From positions 3,910-67,909 of the forward strand of contig UQDI01000006.1 in the NCBI GenBank assembly GCA_900539725.1: a stretch of DNA of 64,000 nt, in the 5' to 3' direction. Below are positions 1-8,907 of this stretch, one piece after another; positions within the stretch are counted from its first letter, which is position 1; the number at the start of each line of letters is the position of its first letter. The DNA comes from an uncultured Eubacteriales bacterium. GTDB taxonomy: Bacteria; Bacillota; Clostridia; Tissierellales; Peptoniphilaceae. The position numbers and the translations under genes are program-made. The notes beneath the pieces are model-generated. The model saw nothing but the letters and a program-made list of their open reading frames with translations. It ran no database searches and had not been told where the DNA came from.

Positions 1-1235
1 CTGATGCTTTTAGCAACGGATTGACCTTGATTTCTGATTTTAAAGCTTACATCGAATGTTTTGTTTACTCCAAGTGTTGCTGCTGGGAACTTTAGGTCTT
101 GTATTATTAATTGTGAGTTTTGTGAAGCATCTCCACCTATATTAATAAAGGCAGATGTTTCTTCTTTTATTGCTTCTTTATTAAATTCACTTTCATAGCT
201 TAGTGAAGTTTTTATTTCATATGAACCAAACTTAGCAGTTTTGCCTACGTTCATCTCATAGTAAACGTATGTTTTTTTACCGGGCTCGATGGCTTTAACT
301 TTTTGAGTTGTAGTGCCGCCTCTAACAGATAGACCAGCTTCAACAGGTAAAGAGATGTTTAGATCAATGTTCTTTGCTAAAACATCGGAAATATTTTCAA
401 TTTCATAACCAAAGGCTACATAAGAGCCAGGTACAATATTTGCTTCAGGTAGAACGTCAACTCTGTTTATTTTTAGTTGAGCCTTGTTTTGACTTCCGCC
501 GTTTACTCTTACATAAGCTTCACCATATACTTTTACTGTTTCACCATCAATTCTAGCTTTTCCTGTAACAGATACCTTATAAGTGCCTGCTTCAGCACTT
601 TGAGGTATTCTAACTCTAAGTTCTACATCGCCACGGCCACCATAAGTGTTTGTGATGTAGCAGTTATTAGGGCTGTCACTTGTTGCTCTTAGTCCATAAA
701 AGCTAAGTCCATAGAATGGTCTTTCAGTTTCAAAGTAAATAGATGCTTCTTCGCCAGGATTTAATTCAGTTGTTGATCTTGAAATTAAATTGATTTCTTC
801 ATCTTTGCCTAGAGTATCTCTCTTATTTACGTTTACTCTGATATTAGTTGAACCACTAACATATTTTTCTTCGTTACCACTTTTGTACTTACCTCTAACA
901 GAAAGTTTATAAGTGCCTTGTTCAGCAGCAGTTGGTATTTTTATAGTTACAGTTACATAACCCTTTCCACCTATAGTATTAACAACGTAGCAGTTGTTAG
1001 GACTGTCAGTACTAGCGGAAATATCGGTTATTGTATTTTTATCATTTCCCGATAATCTGAATGTAATATCTTCTTCATCACCTTGTCTAAGCTCCTTTGC
1101 TCCACCAGTAACTAAAGTTTCATCCTCGATTGGTTTAACTGTTTCTTTTTCTTCAGGTTTACCTGCAAATATATTAACACTCAAGGTGCTTATCATCATT
1201 ACAGCTATTAATAAAATGCTAAATATCTTCTTCAC
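1..1235 (-). CDS. Secreted protein with tandem Ig-like/CARDB-type repeats (3' end outside window)
   Basis: Open on the minus strand from a GTG at 1235 to the window edge, about 411 codons. AGGAGG at 1245-1250 supports this start, nine bases away. The N-terminus is a classic signal peptide (MKKIFSILLIAVMMISTLSV, then NIFAG). Two homologous beta-rich units follow, marked by TSDSPNNCYVVNT and TSDSPNNCYITNT, each ending in a GTYK(L/V)SV strand. A stretch resembling CARDB/NEW3-type domains comes next. The start overlaps the end of the ABC ATPase gene by 17 bases, so the two are translationally coupled. It probably acts outside the membrane as a partner or cell-surface part of that ABC system; a permease would be expected beyond the left edge. 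The exact function is not recognised. Confidence 0.8.
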   Translation of the reverse strand, partial: MKKIFSILLIAVMMISTLSVNIFAGKPEEKETVKPIEDETLVTGGAKELRQGDEEDITFRLSGNDKNTITDISASTDSPNNCYVVNTIGGKGYVTVTIKIPTAAEQGTYKLSVRGKYKSGNEEKYVSGSTNIRVNVNKRDTLGKDEEINLISRSTTELNPGEEASIYFETERPFYGLSFYGLRATSDSPNNCYITNTYGGRGDVELRVRIPQSAEAGTYKVSVTGKARIDGETVKVYGEAYVRVNGGSQNKAQLKINRVDVLPEANIVPGSYVAFGYEIENISDVLAKNIDLNISLPVEAGLSVRGGTTTQKVKAIEPGKKTYVYYEMNVGKTAKFGSYEIKTSLSYESEFNKEAIKEETSAFINIGGDASQNSQLIIQDLKFPAATLGVNKTFDVSFKIRNQGQSVAKSI

Positions 1236-1944
1236 TTAATTGTGCCTCCTTTTTATTTCTGTTTACTTCGTCCTTCTCAATTAGACCGTCACGCACATGA
1301 ACGATTCTGTCCGAGTAGACTGCTGTTTCTAAGTCATGAGTTACTATGATAAGCGTTTGTTTATCCTTCTTCGTCATAGTAGTCATCAGTTCCATAATCT
1401 CGACACTAGTCTTAGTATCGAGGTTACCTGTTGGTTCGTCCGCAAAGACTATCTTCGGTTTATTAACAAAAGCTCTCGCTATACTTACTCTTTGCTGCTG
1501 ACCACCACTCATCTCGCTTGGTTTGTGCTTCATTCTATCCTTCAAACCAACCTTCTCTAGTAGATATGCGCTACGCTCATCTCTTTCTTTCTTAGGTATG
1601 CCTTTAAATATCAAACCCAATCCAACATTTTCAAGTGCTGTTAGGGTAGGGATGAGGTTATACGATTGAAACACAAAGCCTACATTGAGTTGCCTAAACT
1701 TAGTTAGGTCGTCCTCGTTAAGATTCTCTATGTGTATACCGCCGACAACTATCTCCCCAGACGTTGGCTTTTCAAGTCCAGCCATCATATTTAAAAGAGT
1801 AGATTTACCTGAACCAGATGGTCCAACAATGCATATCGCTTGCTCCTTATATAGAGTTAGGTCAATGCCTTTAAGTACAAGAAGACTTTCTTTACCGATC
1901 TTAAATGCTTTCTTTAAATTTTTCAGTTCGATAATTTCTTGCAT
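1219..1944 (-). CDS. ABC transporter ATP-binding protein, MacB/LolD/FtsE-like
   Basis: A 241-residue nucleotide-binding subunit of a membrane ABC complex. Visible motifs are Walker A GPSGSGKST, Q-loop FVFQSYNLIPTLTALENV, signature MSGGQQQRVSIARA, Walker B IVFADEPTGNLD and the switch His in IIVTHD. The QSYNLIPTLTALENV and TGNLD wording is typical of the MacB/LolD/YknY class, which energises extracytoplasmic substrate or lipoprotein handling rather than ordinary uptake. It has an acidic/basic C-terminal tail of about 20 residues. The next gene on the same strand is a secreted repeat protein, consistent with an envelope export or remodelling machine. The permease is not in the window, so the substrate cannot be assigned. 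Confidence 0.93.
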   Translation of the reverse strand: MQEIIELKNLKKAFKIGKESLLVLKGIDLTLYKEQAICIVGPSGSGKSTLLNMMAGLEKPTSGEIVVGGIHIENLNEDDLTKFRQLNVGFVFQSYNLIPTLTALENVGLGLIFKGIPKKERDERSAYLLEKVGLKDRMKHKPSEMSGGQQQRVSIARAFVNKPKIVFADEPTGNLDTKTSVEIMELMTTMTKKDKQTLIIVTHDLETAVYSDRIVHVRDGLIEKDEVNRNKKEAQLSEEDI

Positions 1945-2039
1945 GTTTCCTCCTTTACTACATATCTTGATTATAACATATAGCGCGTCTTAAATATATA
2001 CAAAACTGTTAAAAGAATTAAAAAATTTTTAAAAAACTC

Positions 2040-2068
2040 TTGCATTTTGAATATATTTGTGTTATATT
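2040..2068 (+). promoter_or_regulatory. Sigma-A-type promoter of the metal ATPase gene
   Basis: TTGCAT (2040-2045), 17-base spacer, TATATT (2063-2068). Transcription would start near 2075, just upstream of an inverted repeat. Confidence 0.6.
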
Positions 2069-2084
2069 AGTATTGATATATAAA

Positions 2085-2110
2085 TATATGTTTATGTGTT
2101 CATACATATA
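2085..2110. promoter_or_regulatory. Inverted repeat in the ATPase leader, possible metal-sensor operator
   Basis: TATATGT (2085-2091) and ACATATA (2104-2110) form a 7-bp dyad with a 12-base spacer. It lies just downstream of the predicted transcription start of the Zn/Cd ATPase gene. ArsR/SmtB/CadC repressors often bind AT-rich dyads in this position. No repressor gene is adjacent, so the assignment is an inference. Confidence 0.4.
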
Positions 2111-2158
2111 AATATTGCATTTATATAAAATTTAAAAGACATAGATTAGGAGGCAGCA

Positions 2159-4177
2159 ATGGAAAAATTATTTTTAAATGGACTTACTTGTGCCAATTGC
2201 GCGCAAAAGATAGAGCGCTTTGCAAATGATCATGCATCGGTCGAAAGCGCAAGTCTAGACTTTATAAATACTACTCTTAGTATTGAAATCAAAGACGGAG
2301 CAGATGGCGAGGCAGCTTTAAGAGAGATTACTAAATACATTAACGACTTAGAGCCAGACGTCTTAGTTACACGTGGGGAGGATGAAGAGGAAGAGGAGCT
2401 TGAAGAAGGCTTTTCAAAAGTCTTTTTACTAAGGATAGCAGGATCGCTACTTGCCTTAGCAGCGTTTTTATTCATAGACAGCCCGTACAAGATGGTCTTC
2501 TTCGCCATAGCATACATCGTCATCTCATACGACATCATCATCAACGGCGTTAAAGGTGCTTTTCATGGCGTACTTGCTGAAGAGTTTTTAATGAGTGTCG
2601 CTACCATTGGCGCCATATTCATAGGCGAGTATCTAGAAGCAGTTTTGGTATCACTTTTATATCAAATCGGAGAAATAATTAGTGACATAGCAGTTGATAA
2701 GTCAAAAGACAAGATTAAGGAGCTTATAGTTAAGTCACCAGTTTTTGCAACAGTTTTGGACAATGGCAAAGAAATTCAATCTGAACCAGCAGACGTTGCT
2801 ATTGGCTCTAAGATAATAGTTCGTGAAGGCGAGTCCATCGCCATAGACGGCACTGTTATTGAAGGAAGCGCAAAGGTCGATAATGCTCACATAAGCGGCG
2901 AGTCAGAACCAGTTTATGTTGATATCAATAGTGAGGTTTACTCAGGCGCTATAGTCAAGGAAGGCTACTTAATTATTGAGACTACTAAACTTGCGAAGAA
3001 CTCAACAGCAGCTAGAATACAAGAGCTTGTTAGAAGCTCACAAAGTGATAAGGCTAATCTTGAGACAGGCGTTTCGAGATTTGCTAGGATCTATACACCT
3101 ATCGTCGTTGTTATCGCGGCAATGATTGCATTATTAGCACCAGTACTAAATATAATGCCGCTTAAGGAAGCTCTTCACACATGCTTCGCCTTTCTTATAG
3201 TATCGTGCCCATGCGCAATCATCATCTCAGTGCCATTAGCATATTTCTCAGGTATAGGCAAGATGAGCAAGAACGGTATTCTTTTCAAAGGAACAAAATT
3301 CTTAGATCAATTTAGAAATATAAAGACATTCTGTTTTGACAAGACTGGTACACTAACTAGCGGCAAGTTTAAGCTAGTTCGCGTCGAAGCCATTGGCATG
3401 GATGAGAAAGAGGCTGTGCACTTAGCAAGACTTGCTGAGTATCACTCAAAGCATCCTATAGCAAGCGCTATACTTGATGATAGAGAGGCTATAAACAAAG
3501 AAGAGATAATTTCTTACACAAGTCTTAAGAATGGTGTAGCGGCTGAAACAAAATTCGGCAGCGTTAAGGTTATTACGAGTGAAAAAGAAAGTGAATACAA
3601 AGTTCTTGACACTTATCTTGATGATAAGCTAATCGCGCATCTATATATAGAAGACGAAATAAAGGACGAGACAAAGAATCTTGTTCGCGAATTAAAGGAA
3701 AGAAATGTTAAGCCAGTTATGCTTACAGGCGATACGAAGATATATGCTGAGAAAGTCGCTCGCGATTTAGGCATTGATTCATTCGAGGCAGAACTGCTTC
3801 CTGAAGACAAGATAAAATTCTTCGAGAAAGAGCAAAATAAGGACGGCCTCGTAGCCTTTGTTGGTGACGGTATCAATGACTCACCAGTTATTAAGAGAGC
3901 GGACATCGGTCTTAGCATGGGCGCACTTGGCTCTGATGCAGCCATCGAAGCGTCGGATATCGTTATCATGGACGACAAGATTGAAAAGATAGTAAACATC
4001 TTTGACACATCGCAGTTCGTTAACAAGATTATAATTGAAAACTTAATCTTCACTGCTTTTGTCAAGGCGGCCATCATCATACTAGCTTTGTTCATACAAT
4101 TACCTCTATGGGTAGCGGTCTTTGGTGATGTAGGCGTAACACTATTATCAGTAATAAACACATTAAGAATTAGATAA
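2159..4177 (+). CDS. zntA: P1B-type heavy-metal-exporting ATPase (Zn/Cd/Pb class)
   Basis: A 672-residue membrane pump that couples ATP hydrolysis to metal efflux. It begins with a heavy-metal-associated domain carrying CANC (Cys11, Cys14), followed by an acidic linker of Asp/Glu residues near 75-85. Paired membrane segments follow, with the metal-transport CPC at 350-352 (SCPCAIIIS). The phosphorylation Asp394 is in DKTGTLT, the conserved HP is at 432-433, and the hinge motif is GDGINDSP. The last membrane helix carries GDVGVTLL; its Asp is characteristic of the Zn/Cd/Pb group rather than Cu pumps. The start has a good AGGAGG site. It is monocistronic, with its own promoter and a downstream hairpin. 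The substrate class is inferred from the motifs. Confidence 0.92.
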   Translation: MEKLFLNGLTCANCAQKIERFANDHASVESASLDFINTTLSIEIKDGADGEAALREITKYINDLEPDVLVTRGEDEEEEELEEGFSKVFLLRIAGSLLALAAFLFIDSPYKMVFFAIAYIVISYDIIINGVKGAFHGVLAEEFLMSVATIGAIFIGEYLEAVLVSLLYQIGEIISDIAVDKSKDKIKELIVKSPVFATVLDNGKEIQSEPADVAIGSKIIVREGESIAIDGTVIEGSAKVDNAHISGESEPVYVDINSEVYSGAIVKEGYLIIETTKLAKNSTAARIQELVRSSQSDKANLETGVSRFARIYTPIVVVIAAMIALLAPVLNIMPLKEALHTCFAFLIVSCPCAIIISVPLAYFSGIGKMSKNGILFKGTKFLDQFRNIKTFCFDKTGTLTSGKFKLVRVEAIGMDEKEAVHLARLAEYHSKHPIASAILDDREAINKEEIISYTSLKNGVAAETKFGSVKVITSEKESEYKVLDTYLDDKLIAHLYIEDEIKDETKNLVRELKERNVKPVMLTGDTKIYAEKVARDLGIDSFEAELLPEDKIKFFEKEQNKDGLVAFVGDGINDSPVIKRADIGLSMGALGSDAAIEASDIVIMDDKIEKIVNIFDTSQFVNKIIIENLIFTAFVKAAIIILALFIQLPLWVAVFGDVGVTLLSVINTLRIR

Positions 4178-4207
4178 TTTAATAAGAAGTTAATAAAAGA
4201 TTGATAA

Positions 4208-4252
4208 GAAGTTCACAGTTAATAGATATATTGTCTATGTGCTGTGAACTTC
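4208..4252 (+). terminator. Strong hairpin after the ATPase gene
   Basis: GAAGTTCACAG (4208-4218) pairs perfectly with CTGTGAACTTC (4242-4252), 11 bp. A shorter ATAGA/TCTAT pairing lies in the loop. There is no long T run behind it, and the -35 box of the next promoter begins directly at 4253. It may be an inefficient terminator or an operator for that promoter. Confidence 0.5.
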
Positions 4253-4281
4253 TTGACATATTGGACTAAAATATATATAAT
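4253..4281 (+). promoter_or_regulatory. Consensus sigma-A promoter for the map operon
   Basis: TTGACA (4253-4258), exactly 17 bases, TATAAT (4276-4281): a perfect consensus about 30 bases before the map start codon. It fits a strong constitutive housekeeping promoter. Confidence 0.85.
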
Positions 4282-4309
4282 AATAGAATAGACTTAAAAG
4301 GAGTATTAT

Positions 4310-5068
4310 ATGATATATTTAAAGACAAAAGATCAAATTAATAAGATGATTGACGCCGGCAAGATACTTATTAGCGTTCATCATGCACTAAGAGATAAGG
4401 TTAAAGAGGGCGTTACTACTATGGAGTTAAACGACTTTGTTGATGACTTCATAGTGAGTCAAGGCGCTTACCCAGAGCAAAAAGGTTATCAAGGCTTTCC
4501 TTACGCTATATGCGCATCAGTTAACGACGAGATATGCCACGGCTTTCCAAGTAAGGATGTAATTCTTAAAGATGGTGATATCATCTCCATCGACATGGTT
4601 GTCAATTACAAAGGCTGGATGGCGGACTCTTGCTGGTCCTATGCTGTAGGAAAACTTTCTGAAGAGGATCAAAAGCTATTTGACCACACAAGAGAGGCTA
4701 TGTACAAGGCCATCAGCATAGTTGATGAAAATGTCAGGATTGGCGAGATAGGTAAGTGCATCGAAGCATTTACAAGGCCTAAGGGATATTCTATAGTAAA
4801 AGAATTTATTGGCCACGGCATCGGCAAGAACATGCACGAAGATCCACAAGTTTTTCACTACAATGCTGGCGTAAAAGGACCAAGAATTGTTAAGGGCATG
4901 GCCTTTACGATAGAGCCAATGATTTGCATGGGCTCAGCAGCGATGAAGCTTGATAAGAATGGCTGGACTGCTAGAACAAAAGACGGCAGCAAATGCGTTC
5001 AATTCGAGCACACCTTAGCACTTACTGATAACGGCGTGATTATAACGACCGATCAAGGAGATGTGTAG
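4310..5068 (+). CDS. map: Methionine aminopeptidase, type I
   Basis: A 252-residue cytosolic metallopeptidase that removes the initiator Met from nascent proteins. The five metal ligands of the family can be placed: two Asp in SIDMVVNYKGWMADS, His in EFIGHGIGKNMHE, Glu in FTIEPM and Glu in VQFEHT. The DDFIVSQGAYPEQKGYQGFP and CASVNDEICHGFP blocks are typical of bacterial type Ia enzymes. The ATG has a GGAG site upstream and lies directly behind a consensus promoter. The MATE gene starts on the base after its stop codon. Length is normal for the family. Confidence 0.95.
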   Translation: MIYLKTKDQINKMIDAGKILISVHHALRDKVKEGVTTMELNDFVDDFIVSQGAYPEQKGYQGFPYAICASVNDEICHGFPSKDVILKDGDIISIDMVVNYKGWMADSCWSYAVGKLSEEDQKLFDHTREAMYKAISIVDENVRIGEIGKCIEAFTRPKGYSIVKEFIGHGIGKNMHEDPQVFHYNAGVKGPRIVKGMAFTIEPMICMGSAAMKLDKNGWTARTKDGSKCVQFEHTLALTDNGVIITTDQGDV

Positions 5069-6421
5069 ATGACAGAGACTAGAGACTTAACACAAGGAGA
5101 GATATCGCCGATTCTGTTTAAGCTAGCGATTCCACTTATGGGGACATCTTTACTACAGATGTCATACCAAATCACAGATATGTTTTGGCTCGGCAAAGTT
5201 GGTACACAAGCTGTTGCAGCTGTAGGCATAGTTGGTCAGTACCTTTGGCTAATAAGTTCACTGATTATACTTTGTCAGGTAGGTCTATCCGTCGGCGTTT
5301 CACAAAGCTTTGGTAAATCGGATTTAGAAAATACTAAGAATTATATTGGCGGTGGCTTTAGGCTAGGATTTTTAATCGCTATGACAATCACAGCCATATT
5401 TATAATATTTCATAATGAGCTAATCGGTTTATACTCGTTTAAAGAAGGCGACGCGGCTGTTCAAGAGCTTGCAAGTGAATACATGGTGGCGATTGCCTTT
5501 GGCCTAGCATTTATGTTCTTGAACCCATTATTTGCTTCGACATTCAATAGCATGGGTAACAGCAAGACTCCATTTATAATTAGCTCCATAGGTTTACTTA
5601 TAAACATGGTCTTGGACCCAGTTTTCATCTTCGTTTTTCACATGGGAGCCATGGGTACAGCGATTGCATCAGTTATAGCAACTTTAGTAATCTTCCTTAT
5701 ATATATCTACATAGGCTTTAAGAACGACCTGATTTATGTAAGAGTGAATTATCTAAAGAAAGTGCCATCAGAAATAACTATGCATATACTTAAGCTTGGC
5801 GTACCAATGACGCTTATGGAAGCGTGCCACGCATCAGTATCTATGGTACTTACAGGCTACTTAACAAAGCTTGGCGCCTATGCAGTTTCAGCCATGTCGA
5901 TAGGCTCGCAAATTGAGTCAATATCTTGGATGACGGCAAATGGCTTTTCTGTTGCTAACACTGCTTTTACTGGACAAAACTATGGCAAAGGCACTTATGA
6001 CAGGATAGTTCTTGGTTTTAAGAAATCCATGAGAATCATGGCGACACTAGGAACAGCTACATCACTATTACTTATAGTATTTGCTCAGCCGATATTTGCA
6101 GCGTTTTTACCAGACGATCCAGTTGCAATGCAGGCAGGAGCCGACTACTTAAGAATACTTGGTTATTCACAATTATTCATGGTTATAGAGATAGGTGTAA
6201 CAGGATTTTTCAATGGCATAGGCAGAACGAAGGAGCCATCTTATTCAGGAGTAGTTCTAAATTTAATGCGTATACCATTTGCAATGATATTTATGAAATA
6301 CTATGGTCTAAATGGCGTATGGATAGCTATATCGTTATCATCAATATTAAAAGGGATAGTTGCTTATGTTTGGTTTAAGATTATACTTAAAAAAGAGATA
6401 GAACCGAAGGTGATAGCATGA
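5069..6421 (+). CDS. MATE-family multidrug/cation antiporter
   Basis: A 450-residue polytopic membrane protein with about 12 hydrophobic helices in two related halves. The N-terminal half has the MATE pattern (LAIPLMGTSLLQMSYQITD, FWLGKVGTQAVAAVGI), and the second half repeats it (LKLGVPMTLMEACHASVSMV). MATE proteins export cationic compounds using Na+ or H+ gradients. The gene abuts map and overlaps the next gene by the ATGA tetranucleotide, so it is co-transcribed and translationally coupled. The real substrate cannot be read from the sequence. Confidence 0.93.
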   Translation: MTETRDLTQGEISPILFKLAIPLMGTSLLQMSYQITDMFWLGKVGTQAVAAVGIVGQYLWLISSLIILCQVGLSVGVSQSFGKSDLENTKNYIGGGFRLGFLIAMTITAIFIIFHNELIGLYSFKEGDAAVQELASEYMVAIAFGLAFMFLNPLFASTFNSMGNSKTPFIISSIGLLINMVLDPVFIFVFHMGAMGTAIASVIATLVIFLIYIYIGFKNDLIYVRVNYLKKVPSEITMHILKLGVPMTLMEACHASVSMVLTGYLTKLGAYAVSAMSIGSQIESISWMTANGFSVANTAFTGQNYGKGTYDRIVLGFKKSMRIMATLGTATSLLLIVFAQPIFAAFLPDDPVAMQAGADYLRILGYSQLFMVIEIGVTGFFNGIGRTKEPSYSGVVLNLMRIPFAMIFMKYYGLNGVWIAISLSSILKGIVAYVWFKIILKKEIEPKVIA

Positions 6422-6756
6422 TAGTACAATGCGTCTGCTGCCCAGTTTGCTGCAGAATAAAAATCAATGGCGAAGAAATTTCTGGCAATCGCTGCGGAAG
6501 AGGATATAATTACGCAAAAAGCCTTCTTGAAGAAGAGGACGACTACGTTTATGGCAAGATTAGGATAGATAGTCAGATGGTTTCGGGTTTACCAGTAAAG
6601 ACTGATAAGAAGGTAAAGAAAATTTATCATCAAGCAATTTTAAAAGAAATATTTGATTTACGCACGAAGGCGCCTATAAACGTAGGCGATGTAATAAAGG
6701 AAAATATTTTAGACTTGGATGTAAATATAGTGAGTCAAAAAAGAATACTTAAGTAG
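6418..6756 (+). CDS. DUF1667 family small cysteine-rich protein
   Basis: 112 residues. The N-terminus carries CVCCPVCCRI and then GNRCGRGYNYA, followed by a compact domain with GLPVKT and PINVGDVIKENI. This matches my recollection of the DUF1667 pattern (CxxCPxGC, CxRG, PVKT, P(I/V)xxGDVI), a family usually next to FAD-dependent glycerol-3-phosphate dehydrogenase-like genes. Here the neighbours are a MATE exporter (ATGA overlap) and a cyclophilin instead. The clustered Cys suggest metal or Fe-S binding. The function is unknown. Confidence 0.75.
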   Translation: MIVQCVCCPVCCRIKINGEEISGNRCGRGYNYAKSLLEEEDDYVYGKIRIDSQMVSGLPVKTDKKVKKIYHQAILKEIFDLRTKAPINVGDVIKENILDLDVNIVSQKRILK

Positions 6757-6764
6757 GAGGAATT

Positions 6765-7505
6765 ATGAAAAAGATAATTTTATTATTACTAACGATGGCT
6801 ATGTGCCTGAGCTTAACAGCATGTAGCAAAAATAATGACAATGGCGGTGAGAGTGAAATGAAAAAAGAAAGAAGCGAAAGCGAAGTAACTACAGACGATG
6901 CAGAACTTGTTCAACTACAAAATCCAAAAGCAGGAGACAAGATAGCGACTATCAAGACTAATAAGGGCGATATCAAGGTAAAACTATTCCCTGAAGTAGC
7001 TCCAAAGGCAGTTGAGAACTTTACTAAACATGCTGAAGATAAATACTATGACAATTTAATTTTCCATAGAGTTATAAATGGCTTTATGATACAAGGCGGC
7101 GACCCTAACGGTAATGGAACTGGCGGAGAAAGTATCTGGGGCGATGCATTTGAAGATGAATTTGATATAAACACAAGAAACTTCAGAGGCGCTCTATGCA
7201 TGGCAAACGCTGGTCCTAATACTAACGGATCACAATTCTTCATAGTACAAGGCCAAGCTGTTCAAGATGACATCATTAAACAAATGGAAGAAGCAGGCGA
7301 AGAAAAGGGATATCCAAAGGCTGTTGTAGACGCTTACAAAAAGATAGGCGGAGCATTCTGGCTTGATTATAAGCACACAGTTTTTGGCGAAGTTTATGAG
7401 GGCATGGACGTTGTTGACGAGATATCAAAATCACAAGTTAATGAAAACGACAAACCTCTTGAAGACGTTGTAATTGAAACGATTACAGTAGAAGATTATA
7501 AATAG
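6765..7505 (+). CDS. Lipoprotein peptidyl-prolyl cis-trans isomerase (cyclophilin)
   Basis: 246 residues. The N-terminus is a lipoprotein signal with lipobox LTAC at about residues 17-20, so the mature protein should be lipid-anchored outside the membrane after Cys20. A Ser/Glu/Lys-rich linker leads to a cyclophilin domain with FHRVINGFMIQGGDP, GALCMANAGPNTNGSQFFI and HTVFGEV, which include the catalytic Arg and substrate-binding residues. It should assist folding of exported proteins. Loosely packed Lys/Glu stretches near 155-175 form an insertion compared with minimal cyclophilins. An AGGAGG site precedes the ATG. Confidence 0.93.
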   Translation: MKKIILLLLTMAMCLSLTACSKNNDNGGESEMKKERSESEVTTDDAELVQLQNPKAGDKIATIKTNKGDIKVKLFPEVAPKAVENFTKHAEDKYYDNLIFHRVINGFMIQGGDPNGNGTGGESIWGDAFEDEFDINTRNFRGALCMANAGPNTNGSQFFIVQGQAVQDDIIKQMEEAGEEKGYPKAVVDAYKKIGGAFWLDYKHTVFGEVYEGMDVVDEISKSQVNENDKPLEDVVIETITVEDYK

Positions 7506-7515
7506 GAGTGAGAGT

Positions 7516-8898
7516 ATGGATATTAGAGAAATTTATAAAAGCTACAAGGAGCTTGACGGCAAGACTGTTGAGGTTCAAGCTTGGATTAAAAATTTAAGAG
7601 CACAAAAAGAATTTGGCTTCATTGAGATTAATGACGGATCCTTCTTTAATAGTGTTCAAGTCGTTTATGATAACACATTAGAAAACTTTGAAAGAGTATC
7701 AAAGCTATATCTAAGTGCGTCAATCAGAGTAAAGGGCAAGCTAGTTCTTACACCAAACAATAAACAAGCTTTTGAAATTAAGGCAGAAGAGATCGAAGTC
7801 TTAGGCGACTCAACAGCTGATTATCCACTACAAAATAAGCGTCACTCAATGGAATTCTTAAGAAGCATAGCTCACTTAAGACCAAGAGCTAACCTTTTTA
7901 GAGCAGCTTATAGAATCAGATCACTAGCAGCTTTTGCTATACACAAATTTTTTAACGAACAAGACTTCGTTTATGTACACACACCAATACTTACAGCATC
8001 AGACGCTGAAGGCGCAGGCGAAATGTTCCAAGTAACTACACTTGACATAGACAATCCGCCAAGAACAGAAGATGGCGCTGTTGACTACAGCCAAGACTTC
8101 TTTGACAAGCCAACTCACCTAACAGTATCAGGTCAATTAGAGGGCGAAACATTTGCCATGGCTTTCTCAAAGATATATACATTTGGACCAACATTCAGAG
8201 CAGAAAATTCAAATACAACTAGACACGCAGCAGAATTTTGGATGATAGAGCCAGAAATGGCATTTATGGATAACAATCAAAACATGGACGTGGCTGAAGC
8301 GATGCTTAAGTACGTTATTAACTATGTCATGGAAAATGCTAAGGAAGAAATAGAATTCTGCAATCAATTCGTTGACAAGGGTCTAATCGATAGATTAAAT
8401 CACGTTAGAAACTCAGATTTCGAGAGAGTTACTTACACTAGAGCTATAGAAATACTAAAAGAACACGAAGAAAAATTTGATGTTAAAGTTGAATGGGGTA
8501 TGGACCTACAAACAGAACACGAAAGATACTTAACTGAACAAATATTCAAAAAACCAATCTTCGTAACAGATTATCCAAAGGACATCAAGGCCTTCTACAT
8601 GAAGCTCAACCCAGACAATAAGACAGTTGCTGCTATGGACTGCTTAGTTCCTGGCATTGGCGAGATAGTCGGCGGCTCACAAAGGGAAGAAGACTACGAT
8701 AAGCTTGAAAAGAGAATCAATGAATTAGGTCTTGATATGGACTCATACACTTGGTATATGGACCTTAGAAAATATGGCTCAGTAGTTCACTCTGGCTATG
8801 GACTTGGTTTTGAAAGACTTATCATGTATATAACAGGTATTGAAAATATCAGAGACGTCCTACCATTCCCAAGAACAGTTCATCACTGTGAATTTTAG
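7516..8898 (+). CDS. asnS: Asparaginyl-tRNA synthetase
   Basis: A 460-residue class II aminoacyl-tRNA synthetase that charges tRNA-Asn. An N-terminal OB fold (residues about 15-100, VEVQAWIKNLRAQKEFGFIEINDG) is followed by the class II catalytic core. Motif 2 lies in FGPTFRAENSNTTRHAAEFWMIEPE and motif 3 in SGYGLGFERLIMYITG. The Asn-specific form is supported by overall similarity to AsnRS (SEGAGEMFQVTT region, read here as DAEGAGEMFQVTT). It is placed 10 bases after the cyclophilin gene and 9 before leuS, without a T-box leader, so it is expressed as part of this operon. Confidence 0.95.
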   Translation: MDIREIYKSYKELDGKTVEVQAWIKNLRAQKEFGFIEINDGSFFNSVQVVYDNTLENFERVSKLYLSASIRVKGKLVLTPNNKQAFEIKAEEIEVLGDSTADYPLQNKRHSMEFLRSIAHLRPRANLFRAAYRIRSLAAFAIHKFFNEQDFVYVHTPILTASDAEGAGEMFQVTTLDIDNPPRTEDGAVDYSQDFFDKPTHLTVSGQLEGETFAMAFSKIYTFGPTFRAENSNTTRHAAEFWMIEPEMAFMDNNQNMDVAEAMLKYVINYVMENAKEEIEFCNQFVDKGLIDRLNHVRNSDFERVTYTRAIEILKEHEEKFDVKVEWGMDLQTEHERYLTEQIFKKPIFVTDYPKDIKAFYMKLNPDNKTVAAMDCLVPGIGEIVGGSQREEDYDKLEKRINELGLDMDSYTWYMDLRKYGSVVHSGYGLGFERLIMYITGIENIRDVLPFPRTVHHCEF

Positions 8899-8907
8899 GA
8901 GGGCGCT

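Noticed and set aside
374..1239. Plus-strand open frames at the left edge
   Set aside because: They lie opposite a minus-strand gene with signal peptide, ribosome site and repeats.
2230..4161. Long minus-strand open frames opposite the metal ATPase gene
   Set aside because: Ser/Ala-rich shadows of the coding strand without ribosome sites or family motifs.
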